Shown here in pieces: positions 58,590 to 64,000 of a DNA stretch of 64,000 bases. Location: contig VTFK01000015.1 in assembly GCA_009617715.1 (NCBI GenBank), positions 1,302,001 to 1,366,000 on the forward strand, written 5' to 3'. Each line of letters starts with the position of its first letter. The first letter of the stretch is position 1. A program made the position numbers and the translations under genes. The DNA is from Plectrocnemia conspersa (Eukaryota; Arthropoda; Insecta; Trichoptera; Polycentropodidae). The notes under the pieces are model-generated. The model worked only from the letters and a program-made list of their open reading frames with translations, did not search any database and was not told the DNA's origin.

Positions 58590-59169
58590 TCCTAGACGAT
58601 CGAGAGACGAAGCAATCTCAATGATTCGGGGCGGAATCAGACTATTTGTTATTGTATAATAAATATCTTGTTATACTGTATCTGCGTAACAGTGATTTGA
58701 AAATCAGTGAAATTTGTTATCGTTATCATCCCATGAAATATGAATCCAGGGATTATTGATACTTGTATAAGTGCATTTGTTCGGTGGATTTATGTACAGA
58801 TCCTCGACTTTTGTAACTGTTAATGGATACCATTTAATAATATCCGCTTAGATACGCAATCGTTTGATAAAAAAAATAGAGCCCAAGAAACACAAATAAA
58901 TGGATTAGTTGTATCTGTGTTTCTTATTTGCTTTTAATCAGTCTATCATGCCTAATTTCGTCGCAACAATTACGAGTGGTCCCGACAGTATTTTTTATTG
59001 TAAATCATCCATTAGCCCTCTAGCATATCGTAAGTTATCAACCTCATTAATTAATATGGAAGAATTATCAACTCGAGTGACATTAGATACTTATTATTTG
59101 GTGACACTTGCTGGACTTTTTTTTAATACAAACAAGATATTATCTATCTGAAGTAGGTTATTAATTCAT

Positions 59170-59345
59170 GATTTTAAATAATCATCATGATATTCATTCG
59201 TGAGATTAGAAAAATCTAGGATCAGAATTATATTTATTTAATAAACAATAATTCCAATCTCCCAGACACGATATAAATTTAAAAAAAAATAATATTCATG
59301 TGGTATTTGAACCCAGGTCTTTCAAGTCAATATTCAGAGATAGGG
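59170..59345 (-). mobile_element. tRNA-derived SINE, copy 5
   Basis: Body GATATTCATTCGTGAGATTA and CTCCCAGACACGATATAAAT, with B-box GGGTTCAAATACC on the minus strand near 59310. Confidence 0.7.
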
Positions 59346-59945
59346 TTTTCAATCGAATATTCACATATTCGATTATTCGCCTGATTTTCAACTATGAATA
59401 TTCGAATAATTGCTCAAATATTCGCTTATACTATCTCGATTAAAATGTAAAAATAATTGTACTGTAACTGTTCAACACATCGTCGTTTTCTCTCTCAATA
59501 TACCAGAGTGACTAGTGCCGCTCCAAAATCCATGGTCTTTATGCGCCTTTATTTTGTTTTAAAATGCGAGGCAATGAGACGCTTTTTCTCAACAAAAAAT
59601 GCAAGTGCGCCTTCGTTAATAGAACTATCAGCGGTGTATACTATGACCGAAATTCGTAAAATTCGTTAGTTAAACGAAAAATATGTCTTGAAGGCGATGT
59701 TGATAGTAAGAGTCACATTGTGTCGCATTTCGAAACATGAATAAAGGCGCATCAAGGACTAGATTTTGTAGCGGTACTAGTCACTTGAGCATATTGAGAG
59801 AAAAAAGTGACTACCTATATTGCTTAAGTAGGCAAATTGCTTCATTCTAAGATTTTTTCAATTTTATTTAAGATAGTATATACAAATATTTTGTTAATAA
59901 TCGATCAATTATTCGAATATTCATATAGTTAAAAATGCTACATAT
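59342..59945. mobile_element. AATATTCG-rich TIR element, copy A
   Basis: The left end TAGGGTTTTCAATCGAATAT starts at 59341. The sub-termini are rich in ATTCGAAT and AATATTCG on both sides (59350-59440 and 59895-59935). The internal block with GCGCCTT and ACCGAAATTCG near 59605-59660 recurs at 61490-61560. No transposase frame is present. Confidence 0.5.
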
Positions 59946-61440
59946 TATATACAAAATAAATAATTAAAGCCTTTCCTAGAAGTTTCTATTATATATTAAT
60001 CATTATTATATTTCGTGGTTCATTTTGCTGTTTTTCTTTTGAGTTGTTATTTTTATTGTTTGATAGACTGGCACCTCAGCGAAAAAACATTACTTTTTTT
60101 ATTAATATCCATTACATTTCTTTCCCTCGTAAATGGAAAATTCGTGCGTAATTTATCATGGCGTATAAAATTAATTGCTCAATCATTCGATTTAAAGGCA
60201 GCTGTTACTTAAAATATACACACATGGCAGGAAATGCGAATGTTTTCCAAAAATAATAATGTAATATTTGGAAACCATGTCTACATACATATTTATGTTT
60301 TTTTAATTTACGATTGCTTTAATACTTCCTGTTTCGGATATCTTGTATATATGTATGCACATGTATAACATAATTTATAGAATTGACTATTAAATTAATG
60401 AAGTTAAATTGAGTGTAAGCCTATTTTAACTTAATAGGTTATACATAAACTACGCCCTCTTCTCGCCTCCTTCGTTTCTTTTAGATTAACTTAAAACGAA
60501 AACATAAATGGTTAGATGTATTAAATAAACTAAATGCGCAACTTTTGAAATACTGACTTGTTCCTAATGGAGAATTTTCCCTTCTCTTTCAACATAATTC
60601 GCCATATATCCTATTTTACAGGTGGAATGGCGTTTCAATAATCGTACTAGAAACTGCGTTGCTAATGCCATTTTAAACGCACTGTTTTGTCAACGTTTCA
60701 AGGTCTTATAAGTTTTCGCAACTTATCTACTGCCAATAGCCAATCGTATATCCTTATGCATAATCGTAATAATATGTATAAAAGGGAATTGAAAATCATT
60801 TAATATTCACGTACTTAAATCTATTCATACGTATTCTCACTCACAATATTATGGTCACATCTACCGGTGAAAAACATTGAGCATTCCATTATAACCATAT
60901 GAACCTTACATATACTGTACATACAAATGATAAATATTTTACATAATATAATAGAGAAGATGGCTAAACACCTTTTTGAATGATCGAAGATGTTCTTTCC
61001 ACTCTGTTGATTTAACATTTCAAGGTTAACGTTTATTTATATACAGTCACTCGTGTATGTACAGTTCGTAAGCTATTGAATTGTCCTGACATGAGGTATG
61101 TTGTAGAATATCCTAAAATATCGATAGTCTTACCAATTCGCCAAAATAAGCGGTCGTGTAAATCAAACAGAAAATAAGACCAGACTTATGTAATTGAAAA
61201 TATATTGGCATAGAGATAGTTAAAAATATGGCTGAAGTTTTTGCCAACAAATCTCATATATCTTATAGATAACGTGTAGCAATTTAGTGTTTAGAGAGTA
61301 AGAGTGATCATTATCACTTCCGAAGAATTCTGTGTGTAAAAAGTGTTTGCCAGGGGCGTATTCTTGTTTATTCCTTATAACTTTTGTGTGATAATAAATT
61401 CAATTTTTATATTTTACGCGCTATTCTTACTTTGCTAGTA
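59946..61440. other. AT-rich spacer, no gene seen
   Basis: Short frames only. Possibly interior of a larger AATATTCG-type element ending at 61807. Confidence 0.45.
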
Positions 61441-61807
61441 CTGTCTGTACTTGTTTCAATTTGCGAGACAAAACAATGCTTTTGCGCCTTCAAAAAACAT
61501 TTGTAAATAAAATGTTTGTCGGGGTATCTACTCTGACCGAAATTCGCAGAAATCGTTCGTTGAACAACACATCATGTTGGAAAGCCCACCCTTTATTATC
61601 GTTTTACGCTTATCTCAAAAACAGGTATGCGTCGTATTTTTTTTTACATAATATTTTACAGGCCATTTATTGATTTTTTGCACTAATTAGTTAAAAATAT
61701 TAATAGTGGTAAAAACCGAATAAGAAAATACGAGTTTACTCGAATATTTCATTAATTTTTTATTCAATATTCGAATAGTTAAAAACTACAAATAATTGAG
61801 AACCCTA
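61440..61807. mobile_element. AATATTCG-rich TIR element, copy B right part
   Basis: Shares CTGACCGAAATTCGCAGAAA with copy A and ends ATTCGAATAGTTAAAAACTA then TTGAGAACCCTA. That end is the inverse of the TAGGGTTTTCAAT terminus of copy A. Confidence 0.5.
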
Positions 61808-62414
61808 ATTACAATACCGATAATACCGGTATTGTGGCAAAAATCGACATTCGATATTACCGGTATTACGAAATAAAATAACGGTAGTACTAAAAAAATG
61901 TTTTTTTTTTAAAACGATATCTGCATGACTTTTGATTAAGAAAACGATGATGCTCACATTGCTTTATAGCAGAAGTGGAGAATAAAATAATGCTTATTGG
62001 CAATCAAAGTAAAATAATTCTATGCAGTATTTATGTATTTTTTTATGATATATTTTTATATTAATCACAGTTTTATAACATGTCTGTATATTATAAAAAA
62101 TATAACATATTTTTTATATTACTCAGTGAGTTTTCCTTATCTGATGATTGACCCTTTTTGTTTCGCATCTCTAGTGACCGACATTTAGAGATTATCTGAT
62201 TAACAAGATTAAGTTGGAATTAAAAAAAACAATTCATAATCAAACAATAAAAACCGAGTTATTCGAAGGTTTTGCTAATCAATAAACATGGTGAAACATG
62301 CGAGCGGTACTTAAATTATTTTTAAGGTCTATTGCATTACCAATTAATTAAAATAATAATAATGTCAATACCGGTAAATACCGGTATTGACATTATATTA
62401 TTGTAATCCCTAAT
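61808..62414 (+). mobile_element. TACCGGTA-family element, both ends present
   Basis: The left end ATTACAATACCGATAATACC begins at about 61810. The right end is AATACCGGTATTGACATTAT then ATTGTAATCCCT, closing near 62412. Internal AGCAGAAGTGGAGAATAAAA and GCTAATCAATAAACATGGTG link left-end-type and right-end-type copies elsewhere. About 600 bp and non-coding, so it is a MITE version. It abuts copy B above. Confidence 0.7.
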
Positions 62415-62587
62415 TAATAAAATCTTGCAGTTTTACATCGTTTGCAAGAAGTAATCCAAATAAAATGAGTAGAATTGTAGGCAAACTATTAAATTCTGCA
62501 CCACGATAATGCACTTGCTCACATTTTTTTATATTTTGTACAAATATGATTTTATACCTAATATGTACGAGATAGCTCGATGTGAAT

Positions 62588-62728
62588 TATGCATCACGAT
62601 AATCATCCATGAGATTAGGAAAATCTGTGATTTTTATTTCCGATCTCCCAGAGACGATAGTATGAGATTCGAACCCAGGTCTTTCGGGCATTAATCATTG
62701 ACTAAACCACTAGTCTATCGCGCAGTCC
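62588..62728 (-). mobile_element. tRNA-derived SINE, copy 6
   Basis: Best head: on the minus strand GCGCGATAGACTAGTGGTTT (A-box region), then AAAGACCTGGGTTCGAATCTC (near-consensus B box), then CTCTGGGAGATCGGAAAT and GATTTTCCTAATCTCATGGA. About 140 bp, the shortest copy. Confidence 0.8.
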
Positions 62729-62729
62729 T

Positions 62730-64000
62730 GATTCATTAAATATGCCGACATGAAAAGAAAGCATTTTGCGACAATATATGGGAGAAAAGGAAAATTTCTG
62801 AGCGAGCTGAAAACTATAACAAATTGTTTTGTGGATTGAAAAAAACGCTAGTGTATGCAAAATATATCTGACAGAGAATACATTTATTTATACAATCAAT
62901 ATTTTTAGATGAAACAGTTTTAAAACGTTACAATAGGTTTTATGACACCTATGTTATCTTACAACAGCCACGTATACTTTCAAAAGCTTTTAGTTATCAT
63001 CAATTACTAAGGCACGTACTAAAGGTGGAGTTAAACAATAGCAAGATTGCTCCTAAATTGGCATTCTCTCCCATTCGAAGGACAGTATAATTACAAACTG
63101 ACTCACTCAACTCCCTCTAGGATGAACAGACAACTCACTGACTCGAATCAACTAACCACGAGGAACCAGATTTACAACCGTCATTTTTAAAACTGCGAAA
63201 CTACGACTCTTTCTCGTTTGGCCAGATTTCTCGTGAAATTTTAATTTACAATAATATATAATATTTTATTTTTACTTGAAACTCCTCATTATTGAATATA
63301 CACTGTTATATTCCTTCAACTAGCAACAACAAGATTTGTACACAAGTGCAAAAGAAATGTTTAACAGACTCTTTGGAGCAACCAAAATATCAATTAAGTT
63401 TATTTGAAACAGAAAGCTTAAATTAATTTTAGACGATAAGGGTAATGAAAAAAGTGATAAAATGACAGTAAGTTTACATCTGGGAGATGCGATCGGAATT
63501 TCTAGGTTAAATTTTTTTTTTAATTAAAAAATTAACTAAAATTGTCACCTCAGCGTTTGCTTTGAATACTTTGTTATCTAAAACATAATTCAGACAACTA
63601 TGGTATTTTAAATTTAAAATAAACCATTGCATAAATATTTTTTGTGTTCTAATATAATATTATGCGAAAGGAATGTGTGTTTTGTTCATGAAGGTCAAAT
63701 AATCTTTATTCTGCGATCGCCAAATTTACAACCGAACTAAAGAACTACTCCATCGAGTCGAAAGTGAAAGTGAATAAACTGGCTTAAAAAAATAAGAATA
63801 AACTAAACAAATTTAACATCTTACAGAATGTAAAAATCCATAACTTACATACAGTCGATTTGGAGTTATAGAAAATATAATATTAAATCGACTATGAAAT
63901 GCTCAGTTTCTTGAAGAGAAAAGAGAAGCATTATCTCCATAATATAAATTATGTTGTAGTCCTTGTGAATGTCAAAAGTTGTATAACAGAGTTTCGGAAG
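62730..64000. other. AT-rich end of window, no gene seen
   Basis: Positions 63060-63220 are richer in C and contain repeated ACTCACT words. Nothing codes for a recognisable product. Confidence 0.5.

Noticed and set aside
46140..63200. Apparent similarity between GTTGTAAAT/GGTTCCTC phrases at 46.2 kb and (inverted) 63.1 kb as LTR-like ends
   Set aside because: Only short scattered words agree; no LTR structure, primer site or coding sequence.

Overview
This window is AT-rich eukaryotic nuclear DNA with spliced genes, very short introns (often 55-80 bp) inside a large gene, and many degraded transposons. The protein families, the transposon families and an arthropod-style initiator plus DPE core promoter point to an insect. 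I cannot assign an order from sequence alone.

Two genes are clear. The first is the insect orthologue of RAPGEF1/C3G, the Crk-binding guanine nucleotide exchange factor for Rap1. It lies on the + strand with coding exons from 8813 to a stop at 33328-33330. I resolved 21 coding exons whose phases all join: 8813-9581, 23513-23708, 23783-23988, 24056-24246, 24316-24484, 24561-24711, 24775-24855, 24945-25072, 25134-25929, 26002-26126, 28237-28567, 28634-28808, 29034-29228, 29300-29440, 29519-29657, 31616-31781, 31838-31973, 32045-32274, 32344-32622, 33008-33139 and 33207-33330. They sum to 4860 nt, or 1619 residues plus stop. Three further pieces suggest isoforms: an in-frame 24-nt microexon (27902-27925), a phase-compatible alternative first coding exon (11200-11233), and an Inr+DPE promoter inside intron 1 (18570). 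The second gene is LRRC57 on the - strand (40716-41432), a single-exon leucine-rich-repeat protein with an N-myristoylation-type start.

Two more probable coding pieces were not identified: an open reading frame antisense to C3G intron 1 (20300-20895, -) and a GC-rich orphan exon (43282-43452, +).

The rest is mobile DNA and AT-rich spacer. Regions by content: 1-8.4 kb, a Tigger-like MITE, a LINE reverse-transcriptase relic and a TACCGGTA-type element split by a mariner relic; 8.8-33.3 kb, C3G with LINE, SINE, MITE and hAT insertions in its introns; 33.3-40.7 kb, 3' flank, a jockey endonuclease relic and a 238-bp hAT MITE; 40.7-41.4 kb, LRRC57; 41.4-64 kb, transposon-dominated, with a Tigger relic, two hAT transposase relics (one in a 1606-bp element with perfect 8-bp target duplication), AATATTCG-rich elements and SINEs. 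I saw no rRNA, CRISPR or virus-derived gene, and no intact tRNA gene.
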